Below, piece by piece: positions 1 to 10,259 of a DNA stretch of 64,000 nucleotides. The translations under genes and the position numbers were made by a program. Source of the stretch: Dipteris shenzhenensis (taxonomy: Eukaryota > Polypodiophyta > Polypodiopsida > Gleicheniales). The DNA lies in the NCBI GenBank assembly GCA_047967505.1, contig CM106538.1. One strand, given 5' to 3'. Below the pieces are notes generated by a model. That model did not search any database and was not told the DNA's origin. It worked only from the letters and a program-made list of their open reading frames with translations. Each line of letters opens with the position of its first letter. Position 1 is the first letter of the stretch.

Positions 1-850
1 TAGAGACAGTGGTAGCCTCCCTGTATCTCATAAAAGGCTGGGCAAATACATAGAAAATGCTCCTCTGTCTCAACCGCCCCTAGCGTACATAGCATGCAAA
101 TCCTCTGCTCTCTGGATATACCTGCAGCTCTCCTTGCCTCAATCCTCAACTGATGGGACGAAACTTGCATCTATCCAATTGCAATCCTCAATGCATGTGA
201 GACCACTCGATCCTCGAGGTTCTGGGCTCCTCTGACACTCTCAAGAAGTGGTCACGATAGAACTAGATCTTGGTGGGAAACTCCTTGTCCCCTTCCCAAG
301 TCCGACATGTGTGGAGCTAGAGGAGAACCGTATGATACCGTTGATCTCATCTCATGGGATCAATTCAAGAGGCACGTCCATGCTATGCTGAAAGGGAGGA
401 ACTCTATCCATCTAGATACCATGCCTGGCAAACGAGGTGGATATACGTGCATACCATGTGTTTGCCCCGCCCTCTACTAGTCGTTTGAATGACTCTAGGG
501 CCAGCCTCGGAAGTCTCCAATGAGGTAAGTCCCAAACTCTGTGGATGAAAGTCACTATCTAAGGCGTCGACCTGGAGAGGTGTCATGGCGAACTCTGCCT
601 GTACTATCTCATGTTGGACTAAGGGCTTACACCGAATCATCCTGGATCCCATGATCACCTATAGCTGCTCAAATTTCCTCCACTCTGACTTCGTGAGATC
701 GCATCCCCAAAAGGGTGCTGCATACATGGCAGTCGGCCGCACTAGCGTATCGAAAAGCCAGCCCTGCATCAATGGATCCTAGAAGTGTGCCTGAAAGCAT
801 TGTCGCTCTAGTCAAGCCAAAGCACTCCGTCTCAATCCGATAGACCACCT
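1..850 (-). pseudogene. LINE reverse transcriptase fragment, C-terminal part
   Basis: Read on the minus strand, this stretch carries the thumb and zinc-knuckle end of a non-LTR reverse transcriptase. It matches the plus-strand LINE at 11300-13290 in this window: SRMIRCKP against SRMIWGKP, and EEHFLCICPAFYEIQG against EEHFIFMCPVYYEIQG. At least one stop and frame changes break it, for example after the QCFQAHF block near 810. The element continues past the left edge. The upstream catalytic RT domain is absent, since homology stops near 850. It is a 5'-truncated dead copy lying in the opposite orientation to the other LINE. The assignment rests on pairwise similarity read by eye. Confidence 0.75.
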
Positions 851-1919
851 AGGGCACGAACCATGCCTCTGACTGACTCATATAGGCTCATCACCCCCCA
901 GATTAGCATCTCTAGAATCTACATCTCCCGTAGTCTCTTGATCATGCGGGAACGTGGAAGTGTGTGAAAGGTCTTTCGAGGTTGTAGAAGGATGACTATC
1001 TCCCAAGCCACCCAAGCTTTGGTATCTTGTCTATGATCCAAACTATCCAAAAAAGAAAACCAATCATTGAGGTATCCCTTGTGGGAACACTAGCAACAAG
1101 CAATTTGTTAGTCTTAGATTCTTGACTCATATAGATCCTCGTTATATTTCATTCCTTCTTGTAAAATAATCCAACAACAATAACAAAACATTTAACTACT
1201 GCAAGTCCCTTCAAACTAGACTACAAATATGTCTAGAGGTAAAATTCTAAATTTCCAATTACATTCGATCCCTATGGTATTGGACAAGAAAATTGAGTAA
1301 GAAATCATGGTTGTAAACCATAAAATGAAAAGTTATATGTCGACTTAAAGACCAAGCTTGGCAAACAGAATTTACCTTGATGATAGGATGATGTGGCTCT
1401 CTTACCTGTGAAGCAAAGACCACACAAAACAACACCATGTTATGCAATAAACAAGAGGAATTCTTCCAAGCACTACATTCAAAATTGAAGAGAACGAGAA
1501 TGACATTGTTGCCTTCCCCACGATTGGAAACAAGTAAAACACAAAACATGCCTCAAAAAAGAAGTGCAACCTTCAAACACAAATCCAAGTTTCTTACAAT
1601 AAGTATTTAGAAGTACCTTGTATCACGCATATTTTATGTTTTAATATCTATATTATATATATAGTACTTTGTATATATTTGACCTACCATAATTGCTAAA
1701 ATTTGCTAAGATTGCTTAAGCCTCAAAAAAAAAAAGCAATTATGAAGGACATTACAATGCAATGTTCACCTAGACTACTCTATCCTACAATAAGCCTTTA
1801 CAATTTCTTACTTCTACATTATGAGGTCAGTTACCTCAGCTAGCTGAGATATCAGATATGATATAGATGTGATATGATATGTCATATCAGGATTTCTCAC
1901 TTCTACATTACGAGGTCAA
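851..1919. other. Intergenic DNA, no gene seen
   Basis: I see no supported gene here. Short open frames have no recognisable motif. AT-rich stretches near 1630-1690 and a GATATGATAT-rich patch near 1850-1890 are simple sequence. It may be decayed transposon flank. Confidence 0.5.
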
Positions 1920-2045
1920 TGTCACGGGCATTCACACACCCGTGGCCATGCTAGCTAGTGCTAGTGCAAGCAGCCAGGTCAACGGCAACGCAAGCGTTCA
2001 TACAGCCATTTAGGCAGCCCTGTGCAATGGGCATGCATAGCATTA
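1920..2045 (+). repeat. LTR fragment, same family as the LTR at 20373-20917
   Basis: It starts TGTCACGGGC and runs CCCGTGGCCATGCTAGCT, then CAGCCAGGTCAAC and CATACAGCCAT. The same words occur in inverse orientation at the 20800-20917 end of element C's LTR. Homology fades after about 2045, so only the U3 end is present. No target duplication is visible. Confidence 0.65.
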
Positions 2046-2494
2046 GCACCCATACTTTATAAATTCCAAGTGTGTACATTTAGTGAAGCTGCATGTGATT
2101 CATCTCCCTCACACCTTGAATGTGGAATTGGCTAATGAGACCTTCACTACCAGCCAGAGGATTTGCAGGAATGCGGTGATCAACCTTTCCTGCTAACACA
2201 AGGGAACAAAGATAAACCAAGGTACATATAAGAAAACAAATGAAACACCAAAGTAAGCCCAGTGCTTACTAAGCTTTTAAATCGCAACCAAACAACAAAA
2301 AGAAGAAACAAAGCAAGAAATCAGAAGAAGAAGAAATGTGAAGAGAGAAAAGAAAGAAAGAAAGATATATAACGTCTGCAGAAGTCCTCACCGGACTATG
2401 AGACAAAGTACACATCCAAAAAAGAGAAGCCCTTACATCTCTAAGCGGAGAGTCAAGGAGTGCACAAGGCATCTCAGCTCGAACATCCCCTCTC
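2046..2494. other. Non-coding stretch, no gene seen
   Basis: It lies between the LTR fragment and the broken integrase of element A. It holds a purine-rich, AAGAAG-like patch near 2280-2370. Short minus-strand frames are low complexity and are not supported as genes. Confidence 0.5.
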
Positions 2495-2890
2495 TGTAGA
2501 AGGCAATCCTGTGATGAAATCAATTGCTATGTGCGTCCATTTGTCCTCTGGAATGGGTAATGGCTGCAAGAGGCCTACGGGTAGCTTGCTGTCCACTTAA
2601 TTTTGTTGGCAAGGCAAGCATTCAGCCACGTATTTAACCACATCTCTCCACATGCCTTCCCAGGTAAAGCTCTGCTTGATTCTTTCATATGTTTTAGTGA
2701 TACCTGAATGTCTAGCCATGAGAGAGGAGTGAATTTCTTGCAAAACCAGCTGGCGGCATTTTGAGTCTGGCACTAAATAAATCCTTTCTTGGCACCACAA
2801 CAGCCCATTATGCAATTTGAAATCCGAATGACCCTGACTTGAAGGCTTCTGCAAATCTGAAAATATGAGAGCTGCTTTAAAATTCTGCAT
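2495..2890 (-). pseudogene. Element A: Ty3/gypsy integrase, truncated after the first catalytic Asp
   Basis: The integrase N-terminal HHCC zinc domain is visible, with the block VAECLPCQQN at its end. The catalytic core then starts with [13 protein letters not shown], whose Asp is the first of the DDE triad. The frame shifts between the two. Homology stops near 2495, so the second Asp, the Glu and any chromodomain are lost. It follows the RNase H frame at 2900-3619 in the normal gypsy order (protease, RT, RNase H, integrase). The element is dead for integration. Confidence 0.85.
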
Positions 2891-2899
2891 ATACTCTTC

Positions 2900-3619
2900 C
2901 TAAATGCCATGAATCCACTCCTGATATATGGTAGAGATAGCAGACAAATTGCAAGCCCACATCCTAGACAAGGCATCTGCAACCACATTTTCCTTCCCTT
3001 TTCTGTACTCAATGTCAAAATCATAGGATTGGACTGCAGCCAACCACCTTGTCTGCTGCTTATATGAAAAATTTGGCTGGGTGAGGAAGAATCTGAGTGT
3101 CCTACGATCTATTTTCACCTTCATTTTACTTCCGTACACATAGTGGTGCCATTTCTTGAAAGCATGCAAGATAGCCAGCATCTCTTGATCATAAACATGG
3201 AGATTGAGTTCTTTGCCATCAAACTTCCTGCTTTCAAAGGCTATTACCTCGTGTCCCTGCCTCAAAACAGCCCCCAATCCTTTGCCATTGGCATCTGCCT
3301 CCACAACGAAAGGACACAAAAGATCAGGGCATACCAAGACAGGTGCATGAGTGAGAGCGAATTTCAGGTCTTCAAAGCTGCATTGTGCTTTCCTTGACCA
3401 CCCAAAAGCATCCTTCTTCAAGAGGTCAGTAAGAGGAGTTGCCCTCTTGGCAAATTTGCGAATAAAGCGCCCACAAAAGGAAGCAAGACCTAAAAATCCT
3501 CTCAACTGGGTGGGATTTTGTGGCTGTGGCCAATCTTTGATGCATTTCACCTTTGTAGGATCCACCTGAATGCCACGTCTACTCACAATATGCCCCAGGT
3601 ACTCAACCTCCTTTGCCAT
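2900..3619 (-). pseudogene. Element A: RT connection and RNase H
   Basis: This 239-codon frame opens with [20 protein letters not shown], the standard end of a gypsy RT. It continues with LRGFLGLASFCGRFIRKFAK and FVVEADANGKGLGAVLRQ (first RNase H Asp). VYDQEMLAILHAFKKWHHY supplies the Glu and GKENVVADALSR closes the domain. The TDH motif reads IDRRTL. The domain is nearly intact, but it is out of frame with the RT upstream because of the 116-bp tandem duplication at 3633-3864. Confidence 0.9.
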
Positions 3620-3632
3620 AAAAGTGCATTTG

Positions 3633-3864
3633 CTGGCTTTTGCATAAAGCTAATGCATCCTCAAAATTTCCAGCACTTGCTTCACATGCTTAATGTGCTC
3701 TTGTCTATCCTTGCTGTAAATGAGAATATCATCAAAGAAAACCAACACCTGGCTTTTGCATAAAGCTAATGCATCCTCAAAATTTCCAGCACTTGCTTCA
3801 CATGCTTAATGTGCTCTTGTCTATCCTTGCTGTAAATGAGAATATCATCAAAGAAAACCAACAC
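3633..3864. repeat. Tandem duplication, 2 x 116 bp, inside element A RT
   Basis: The block starting CTGGCTTTTGCATAAAGC at 3633 repeats almost perfectly from 3749, giving a period of 116 bp. The unit is not a multiple of three, so it shifts the RT frame just after the FFDD catalytic box. The near-identity of the copies suggests a recent event. Confidence 0.92.
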
Positions 3865-4593
3865 GCATTTGAGAAGTGGCTGTAATATCTTGTTCATCAA
3901 TGCCTGGAAGGTGGCCAGTGCATTAGTCAATCCAAAAGGCATCACCTTGAATTCATACAAGCCTTGTTCTCTGCGGAAGGCCGTCTTGTGCTCATCTCCT
4001 TCTTTCACCCTGATTTGATGGCAACCAAACCTCAAATCTATCTTCGTGAAAAACTGAGCACCCTTGAGTTCATCCAACAGGTCATCTCTCCTAGGGATTG
4101 GAAACCTGTTCTTGATAGTGGCCTTATTTAGATCCCTATAATCAATGCACATGCAGTATGATCCATCCTTCTTCTTCACCAGAAGCACTGGTGAGGCAAA
4201 AGGAGAAGTGCTATGAGAGATGAAGTTCTTCTCAAGAAATTCCCACACCTGTATTGCCACTTCCTCCCGCTCAACCTTAGAAAGACGGTATGGGGCTTTG
4301 TTTATGGGCTTACTGCCAGGCTCTAGAACAATGGCATGATCCACATCCCTCTTGGGAGGCAATTCGGATGGCATATCAGCAAATACATCAGCAAACTCCA
4401 ATAGCAATTGCTGCATATCATAATCCTCAACACGGGGAATGCTACCCCCCTGAGATACTAACACATTCAATTCGTAGAGGGCATGTTCCTTCCTGAGCTC
4501 TCTGGCTAACTGCCTTGCTGAAATGACCTGCAATTTAGGAGTGGCATTGCCATGCATCTTGGCAACAAAATTTACTGACCAAATGCTGTCCAT
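3749..4593 (-). pseudogene. Element A: Ty3/gypsy reverse transcriptase
   Basis: The frame starting at 4593 runs through [20 protein letters not shown], typical of the plant gypsy pre-RT linker. RT motifs follow: [53 protein letters not shown] and [14 protein letters not shown] is the equivalent of YVDD and keeps both catalytic aspartates. The upstream protease is at 4649-4834 in another frame. It is decayed only by frameshifts and the following duplication. The family is probably a chromovirus-type gypsy, as plant elements of that group share this layout. Confidence 0.9.
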
Positions 4594-4648
4594 TTGCCAC
4601 CTCTACTCTCAGCCCATGATCGATCTCAGTAGCAATCAGTCCCACCTT

Positions 4649-4834
4649 CTATAAGGTCTTAGAATTGATGAAACTATGAGTGCTACCGCTGTCCACAAGA
4701 ATGTGAACAGTCCTGCCATTAATTTGTTCTTTCAATCTGATAGTTTCAGCACTTTTGGCACCCATCAAGGCATGAGAAGAGATAGCATAAATGGCTTGCT
4801 GCGGCGCATCCCAATAGATCTCCTCTTCGTCCAC
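4649..4834 (-). pseudogene. Element A: retropepsin-like protease
   Basis: The short frame contains INGRTVHILVDSGSTHSFIN, the aspartic protease signature DSGS with the following THSFI typical of plant gypsy elements. It sits between gag and RT as expected. Frame breaks separate it from both neighbours. The catalytic Asp is retained. Confidence 0.88.
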
Positions 4835-4859
4835 AGGAGCATTGCCATTTGCATCCTCT

Positions 4860-5950
4860 CACGAAAGAAAAGGCATAGTAACTTGATGCTCCACATGAAA
4901 GACTTTAGGCCAACGGCCTCGCATGTTACATATGGGCTGAGTGTCATCAGAATGTATACCATGCATATTATGTTCATTAGCACCACCGGGGTCAAAGGGA
5001 AAATTACCCCCCTTCGTGGCTCCAACATCTGGAGCTTCTTCCACGATTTGTGCACCATTTGAATCAGTGGCATCCAAAGTCTCAGAAGCATCCATCAAAT
5101 CCTCATCATCCGATATCTCAATAATCATGTTGAGTTTTGCAGTACCATTGTTACGCATTTTGCAAACTTCCCGATGCTCAGGAGTCCACTTCTCACCACA
5201 CTTAAAGCATAAGTTTGCCCTCTTTCTGCTGTCCATAATAGCCATGGTGTGTTGTTTAAATTCTGAATTTTCAAGTCCAACATTTGGTTTAGCATCAAAT
5301 GACCTGTATGGCTTAGCATATGGCATCTTGCTGCCTATAACTATGGGAAACCTTGGAAATGGCGTTGCTGCTGATTTTCTTTCATTCCAATCACACCTGA
5401 GGCTTCTTCTCAGCCTCATTTGCATTCCCATGTGCGCTGCCCGCTGTCATCTCATATTTGCTGGCATACTTGGGCTCAAATACCTCTGCCAATTGGGCTG
5501 CACGCTCAATTGTTTGAGGGGTATGGGCCTTCACATCTGCAGCCGCCAGTGAGAGAAGGACTTAACCCATGGATGAAACGTAGCAGCTTTCCCTTTTCAG
5601 ATACGTCCTGCACAAACAGGGAAAGCCTCCAAAAGCGCTGCAAGTACTCTTGGACCATACTGGTCTACGACAAGGCATAGAATTCAGCCAAGTACTGATC
5701 CGAGACGAGTGGGGATACGAATGTAGTGACCATCAAATCTTTGAAACGCCTCCAAGTGGTTGGTCTCTGAGGCGAATCCCTCATATATCGCCACCATGTG
5801 TGGGCATAGTCCTGCATATGCATACCTACAAAAATGATGCACTCCTCCTTAGACTTGGAGTAGAAGCGGAAATAGTCTTCCAGCTTTGTGAGCCACTCCT
5901 CCAACAAATTGGGAGTCCGAGTGTCCCCTTTAAACTTATGCACTGTGAGT
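4860..5950 (-). pseudogene. Element A: gag, distal part (split from 14685-15065)
   Basis: The frame near 5665-5950 carries LLEEWLTKLEDYF and YAHTWWRYMRDSP, typical of the gypsy gag capsid region. Downstream, in another frame, LCFKCGEKWTPEHREVC is a Cys/His nucleocapsid motif of the plant gypsy FKCG type (about 5155-5210). Several frameshifts and stops break the gene. The reading frame at 5950 continues directly at 14685 on the far side of element B. The 5-bp duplication TTGTC flanks B, so B was inserted into this gag. A frame that appears to extend upstream into 5956-6026 is a fusion with LTR sequence. Confidence 0.85.
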
Positions 5951-5955
5951 TTGTC
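5951..5955. repeat. Target site duplication TTGTC of element B, left copy
   Basis: TTGTC at 5951-5955 matches TTGTC at 14680-14684 exactly. Between them lies element B bounded by LTR ends TGCAATCTGCCC and GGTGRCA. Removing B and one TTGTC restores a continuous gag reading frame of element A. Confidence 0.85.
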
Positions 5956-6877
5956 TGCAATCTGCCCTTTTCTTTTTCTTTGCACTGCGAACATCTCCCT
6001 TTAATTACTTCGCTGGAAAACATCACATAATAGCAGACACTCCCTCTTGATCACTCTCTTTCTCTCTCTCTCTCTCACTCTACACAGTACTAGGACCCAA
6101 GACAACCGTTGGGCTGGACCCCCTCGAAGGATTTTATTTCTTGAGAGAAAAAGGAATACAAGAGTTCAGTGTAGACCTGCTGTTACAAATTCAAAGCGTG
6201 AATCCTTTTTTACAAAGAGCTCAGGGCTCAATACTTTGGCAACATGCCAAGTGTCAAAATAACTAACTAAAATTTAGTACATGCCACAAAGGGCAATCTC
6301 TAAGATCTTCAATGTTCCTTGGTCACACGAACATCTTCTCGTCACTTGCTAAGCTCCTTAGCACTTGGGAAATCAACCTTTCTTAGTACCTGCAACAAGC
6401 GCACCACCATGGCACCCATTAATTGTTAGCGCTTTTGCATGCAAATAATAGACGGTGGACTAATTCTAGTCACGGTGGGCGTCCCCACTGAACACATGCG
6501 TACAACATAAAACATTTCTCTAGTTGACCGAGATCAACCTTCTTGATCATGATTAAGGGGCTTTAACCAAGGGTTGAGGCGCCTTAACTATAATCAAATC
6601 TCTCCAATCGATGTTGGCACAACTCTACAACCAAAGTTGGCACATCTTGGTTAACCGCAGTTAACCCTCTTGGTATAAATTAAGTCTTCCTAATCGAAGT
6701 CAAGTTTACTTGACCGAAGTCAAGTATCTTTGACCGTAGTCGTTTCTTTGACCAATAGAAAAACTCTTTTTACCATAATCAACCTAGATGAAAAACTCTT
6801 TAATTATGATCAAATAAATGGTCAACAAATAAATGGTCAATTGTACTTTAACTTAGGATATTTACATTGTGGTGACA
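5956..6877 (-). repeat. Element B 3' LTR (922 bp)
   Basis: In minus orientation it begins TGTCACCACAATG (at 6877) and ends GGCAGATTGCA (at 5956). It matches 13900-14679 and 9741-9840, the two halves of the 5' LTR, with many point differences. Shared words include GTACTAGGACCCA and the GACCGAAGTCAAG repeats. A CT microsatellite lies at 6057-6078. Differences between the LTRs suggest the insertion is not very recent. Confidence 0.85.
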
Positions 6878-6890
6878 TCCCTTCGCCTTC
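6878..6890 (-). other. Polypurine tract of element B
   Basis: Directly upstream of the 3' LTR the minus strand reads GAAGGCGAAGGGA, a purine run with one C. This is the place where plus-strand DNA priming occurs in LTR retrotransposons, and it supports the LTR boundary at 6877. Confidence 0.7.
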
Positions 6891-7549
6891 AAATCAATTG
6901 ACCTCCACTGAAAAGCTTCTTTGTAAACATCCAAAAGCTGTGGATGATCAGTCAACATGTCCTCATCCATCCACTTTACATCCAATGTCGAATAATTCTT
7001 GAATTTTACAAGATACCTATAAAATTCCTTGCCCACAGGGCCTTTGCGTACAGTATGGTACACAATCTACTCTCGCTGAAGGACCTCCTCCAGCTCATCT
7101 ACTTCTGGTGGATCCTCTGATATTGCTTCTGTAGGCTCTGGCCCCTAGAATTTCTTTAGAAGACTCACATGGAAAGCATTGTGAATCCTCCAAAGCTCTA
7201 GCAATGCCAACCTGTATGCAACCTCATTTATTTCTTATGTAACCCTGAAAGGGCCATAGTACCTTGGAGATAACTTTGCATACACTTTCTATTTGCCTTT
7301 AAACTTGCGGAGCCTAGCTTTCTCTAACTTTTTCAATTGCTGTCCGGACTGGCTGAAAGCTGTTTGGAGCTCTCTCACAAACCGATCAGTTGCAAATATT
7401 TCATCTTTGGTCCTTCGGATAGGTGGCAAAATCACCTTCCCATAGATGCCCTCAAAGGGGGCTTTCCCTGTAGACCTGTGAATTGTATTATTGTAAGCGA
7501 ACTCTACCAATGGTAGGTACTTTTCCCAATCTGAACCTTGGTCACCCAC
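6891..7549 (-). pseudogene. Element B: integrase C-terminal half with chromodomain-like end
   Basis: The minus strand reads LPLVEFAYNNTIHRSTGKAP, the conserved gypsy integrase segment after the DDE Glu, then YYGPFRVT and NAFHVSLLKKF. The end, FYRYLVKFKNYSTLDVKWMD, resembles a chromodomain (YLVKWKG-type core), which in chromoviruses directs insertion to chromatin. Stops separate the three blocks. The DDE residues themselves are not present. Family assignment to chromoviruses is likely but rests on this end only. Confidence 0.8.
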
Positions 7550-7554
7550 GTAGC

Positions 7555-8340
7555 ATTACTGCCAGAATTTTTGAATTGAGACCTACCCTGTACTTTCTCA
7601 GTTGGGATCTTTTGGAGATCTTTTTGAAAGGTGCAACCTGCAAATAAGCATCCCAAAACTTTTGATTGTACACCTCCACTACATCTCCTGCATCCATATG
7701 TAAACTGTCTCAGCCTTGAAGGACATGATCTTTGAACTGTTTAGGCATTCTTCCACCTGACCCATCTGTGGTCTGTGCACTCCACCATGCACTAGCTGTC
7801 CCTGTCAAGTGCAAGCTAACCATTCTCAACTTGGAAAATTCCGAAAAGTTTTCTATACCAAATGCAACGTCAAACTGCCTAATGAACTGCAGTGCCTTCT
7901 CTATATGACCATACTGTCCATTATAGGTAATAAACCTGACAAATTTACCTCCATCTTTGAATTCCTTGGTCCTGGAAGACTTGCTCTTCCTAGACTTCTT
8001 GTGTTTCCTTCTTTTCCTAGATGGTTTATCTGATGAAGAAGAAGATACAGAAGTTGAGCTTGAAGTAGACGGTGAAGGGCTTGGAGATCGGTGATGATGC
8101 CTCGATCTCTTCCTACTATGAGACCGTCCCCTATGAGATCCCTCTCTCTCGGGCTGTGCACGAGAGTGTGCCTCTGGCATTGGCACATAATAAGCTGCAT
8201 TAGGCATAGGTTTTGCTTGAAACAGATGCTGAGCTCTTGAATCCCTTCTGAGTTTTTCCATCTCCTGCATACGAATGCGTACCATCTGCTCAAATTCTTG
8301 CTGAGTTTTCTGTGCACTTCTTTGTCTTGGATGTGCATCC
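7555..8340 (-). pseudogene. Element B: gag with an arginine/serine-rich segment
   Basis: The frame from 8285 has an N-terminal helix, then a strongly RS-rich and basic segment at about 7955-8147 (GRSHSRKRSRHHHRSPSPSP, a serine run, RKRRKHKKSRKSK). A gag capsid-like part follows, with FIRQFDVAF, LRMVSLHLTGTASAWW and FKDHVLQG. The frame then changes but gag-like sequence continues to about 7600. The RS tract resembles the RS domain of splicing factors, which is unusual for gag. Whether it was functional is inference. No zinc knuckle is left because the internal deletion starts here. Confidence 0.72.
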
Positions 8341-9720
8341 CTATTTTGTGAATCCCACTAGATAGGTGATTGAGCCATTTTCCTACAACTTGTCTGAGAT
8401 CTACAAGCTCTCACACACACTATGTATGCAACTGATGCACGCAACCTTTGCTCTTCAAAGAGAAAATACCTCAACAAGAGGTGTCTTGCATTCACAACTT
8501 GTGCCAGCGCCAGGCTGTCAACTCAAGGCATGAACTCAAAGCTGTGTGGCCCTTTTCTGGCTACTGCAAATGACATTCAAAATACATCTGTTTTTTCCCT
8601 TTTTCACTGCTCAAAGGCATGCATATTCATTTTCTGCAAATCTCTGATTTCACTGTGTTTCTGCTGCTTTTCTGACAGTAAAAGTCTGAAAGGTAGGTGG
8701 AAAACTGATGGCAGAAACTGTCTCTCCAACTGTCCTTTTTTTTTTTTGGGACAGTAACTAGATGAGTAACCAGCTGGTTACACTAACTAGACTGACTGGT
8801 TCTGGTTTGGTTAGTCTGCAACTAGACTAACTGGACTGGTCACAGCCTGGTTACAGTGACCAGACTAGTCTGGTTGGGTTAAGTTAACTATACCTCTAAC
8901 CAGTTCACTAACCAAGGTTAAGTTAGCTTAATCCATGGTCTGCCACATCAGCAAATTTGTCCACCTCAACTGTCTGCCATGTCAGCATGTACAGTCTGGT
9001 CGCCATGTCAGCCACTTGTCTGCCACGTGTCAATGCCACATCAGCATCTGAGTTGGCTGCCACATGTACTGCCACATCAGCACCACACATGTGTGCCACA
9101 TGTCTATCACCCTACCACGTCAGCCTAAAGTCAGAAACCTTGGGTGCATGCGACAGAATTCTCTAGAGCATCGCACATCGCGCCTTTACGTCCGACGAGA
9201 AAAAAAAAACTTCCATCAGTGCTCAACGTCACCAGCCCAACTAATGTCTGTCATGAATCTTCTGTCCAGCATCGCCTACCAGAAAGCAACGGTCTCGTCG
9301 GTATCTCCGTCAAGCAACAGACCTGCACCATGTGTGCCCGCATGAAAGTGTCGCCAATCGTTGTGCAAATGGATGACAGGACCGCCCACACGATCCAGAA
9401 AAAGGATGCCCCGTTTGCTCTCACACTGCTTGAGAACCCCCCGTCTATCGCACGGTTCAGTCGAGCTATCCTCCAGTGCTCCGTCCATGTCACCGGGCCC
9501 TGAGCATCGCTCAACAGTTCGCCATCACACCTCCTCTCGCCCATTGCACGAGAAAGCCTTCCTATGCCCAGCCAATCTTACAAGTCCTATGCTACGCTAC
9601 AATATGAGCAGTTCATCTCCTTCCCATCCACCCATCCACCTAGAACCGACGATCATAAAACTCTTCTGCAACATTTTCTCTTGCTCAGATCGTCTCTGCC
9701 TAGGAAGACAGAGAGCCTAC
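8341..9720 (-). other. Element B leader region, non-coding, with CCACRTCAGC motif cluster
   Basis: It lies between the primer site and gag. It has no supportable gene. From 8750 to 8930 the words ACTAGACTAACTGG and GGTTACAGTGACC recur loosely. From 8940 to 9130 at least five copies of GCCAYRTCAGC and related GCCACATG words occur. Frames at 9144-9544 have no recognisable motif. Confidence 0.5.
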
Positions 9721-9733
9721 ACTATGATACCAA
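9721..9733 (-). other. Probable primer binding site of element B
   Basis: The minus strand reads TTGGTATCATAGT just after the end of the 5' LTR, a variant of the TGGTATCAGAG initiator-Met primer site seen in other elements here. Seven extra bases (TGCAATC repeated) separate it from the LTR end seen in the other copy. Confidence 0.6.
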
Positions 9734-9740
9734 TGCAATC

Positions 9741-9840
9741 TGCAATCTGCCCTTTTCTTTTTCTTTGCACTACGAACAGCTCCCTTAAATTACTTCGCTG
9801 GAAAACATCACGTAATAGCAGACACTCCCTCTTGATCCCC
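9741..9840 (-). repeat. Element B 5' LTR, 3' end piece
   Basis: TGCAATCTGCCCTTTTC through CACTCCCTCTTGATC matches 5956-6054 of the 3' LTR almost base for base. The homology breaks at about 9840 and resumes at about 13900. The gap is filled by the plus-strand LINE. Confidence 0.82.
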
Positions 9841-9873
9841 CCTCCTGTCTTTCCACCTGCTTCTACTCTCGCT

Positions 9874-10055
9874 ACCCCCCCGCTACCCCTGCTACCCCCT
9901 CCGCTACCCCTCGGCTACCCCCTCCGCTACCTCCCCGCTACCCCCCTGCTACCCCTCCACTATCCCCTGCTACCCCTCTGCTACCCCCGCTACCCCCCCG
10001 CTGCTACCCCTCTGTACCCCCTCGCTACCCTATGCTACCCCCTCTGCTATGCCTC
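9874..10055. repeat. GCTACCCC minisatellite, pyrimidine-rich
   Basis: Imperfect units of GCTACCCC with extra C or CT run through this block, giving strong C on the plus strand and G on the minus strand. It is followed at 10060-10095 by runs of C, T, A and C. It sits at the 5' side of the LINE insertion. Long apparent frames across it are low-complexity artefacts. Confidence 0.85.
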
Positions 10056-10259
10056 GCTCAGCCCCCCCCCCTTTTTTTTTTTAAAAAAAACCCCCGCTCG
10101 CAGCTCTAACTTTTTTTCCTTCTTCTTCTTCAACAGCTCCGACCTCCTACAATCCCTTCTTTGCCCGCTGCTGCCTCCCCCATAATGAAGGGAACAGGGG
10201 GATGAGGATAGTAAACTAGGTGGGAGACCCTTCGGTCCAAATTTGCATACGCGTGGAGA

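Noticed and set aside
4941-5552. 203-codon plus-strand frame
   Set aside because: Antisense to element A gag, without any motif.
9361-10185. 274-codon plus-strand open frame
   Set aside because: It runs over the GCTACCCC array and LTR/leader sequence. The protein is a Pro/Leu/Tyr low-complexity artefact.
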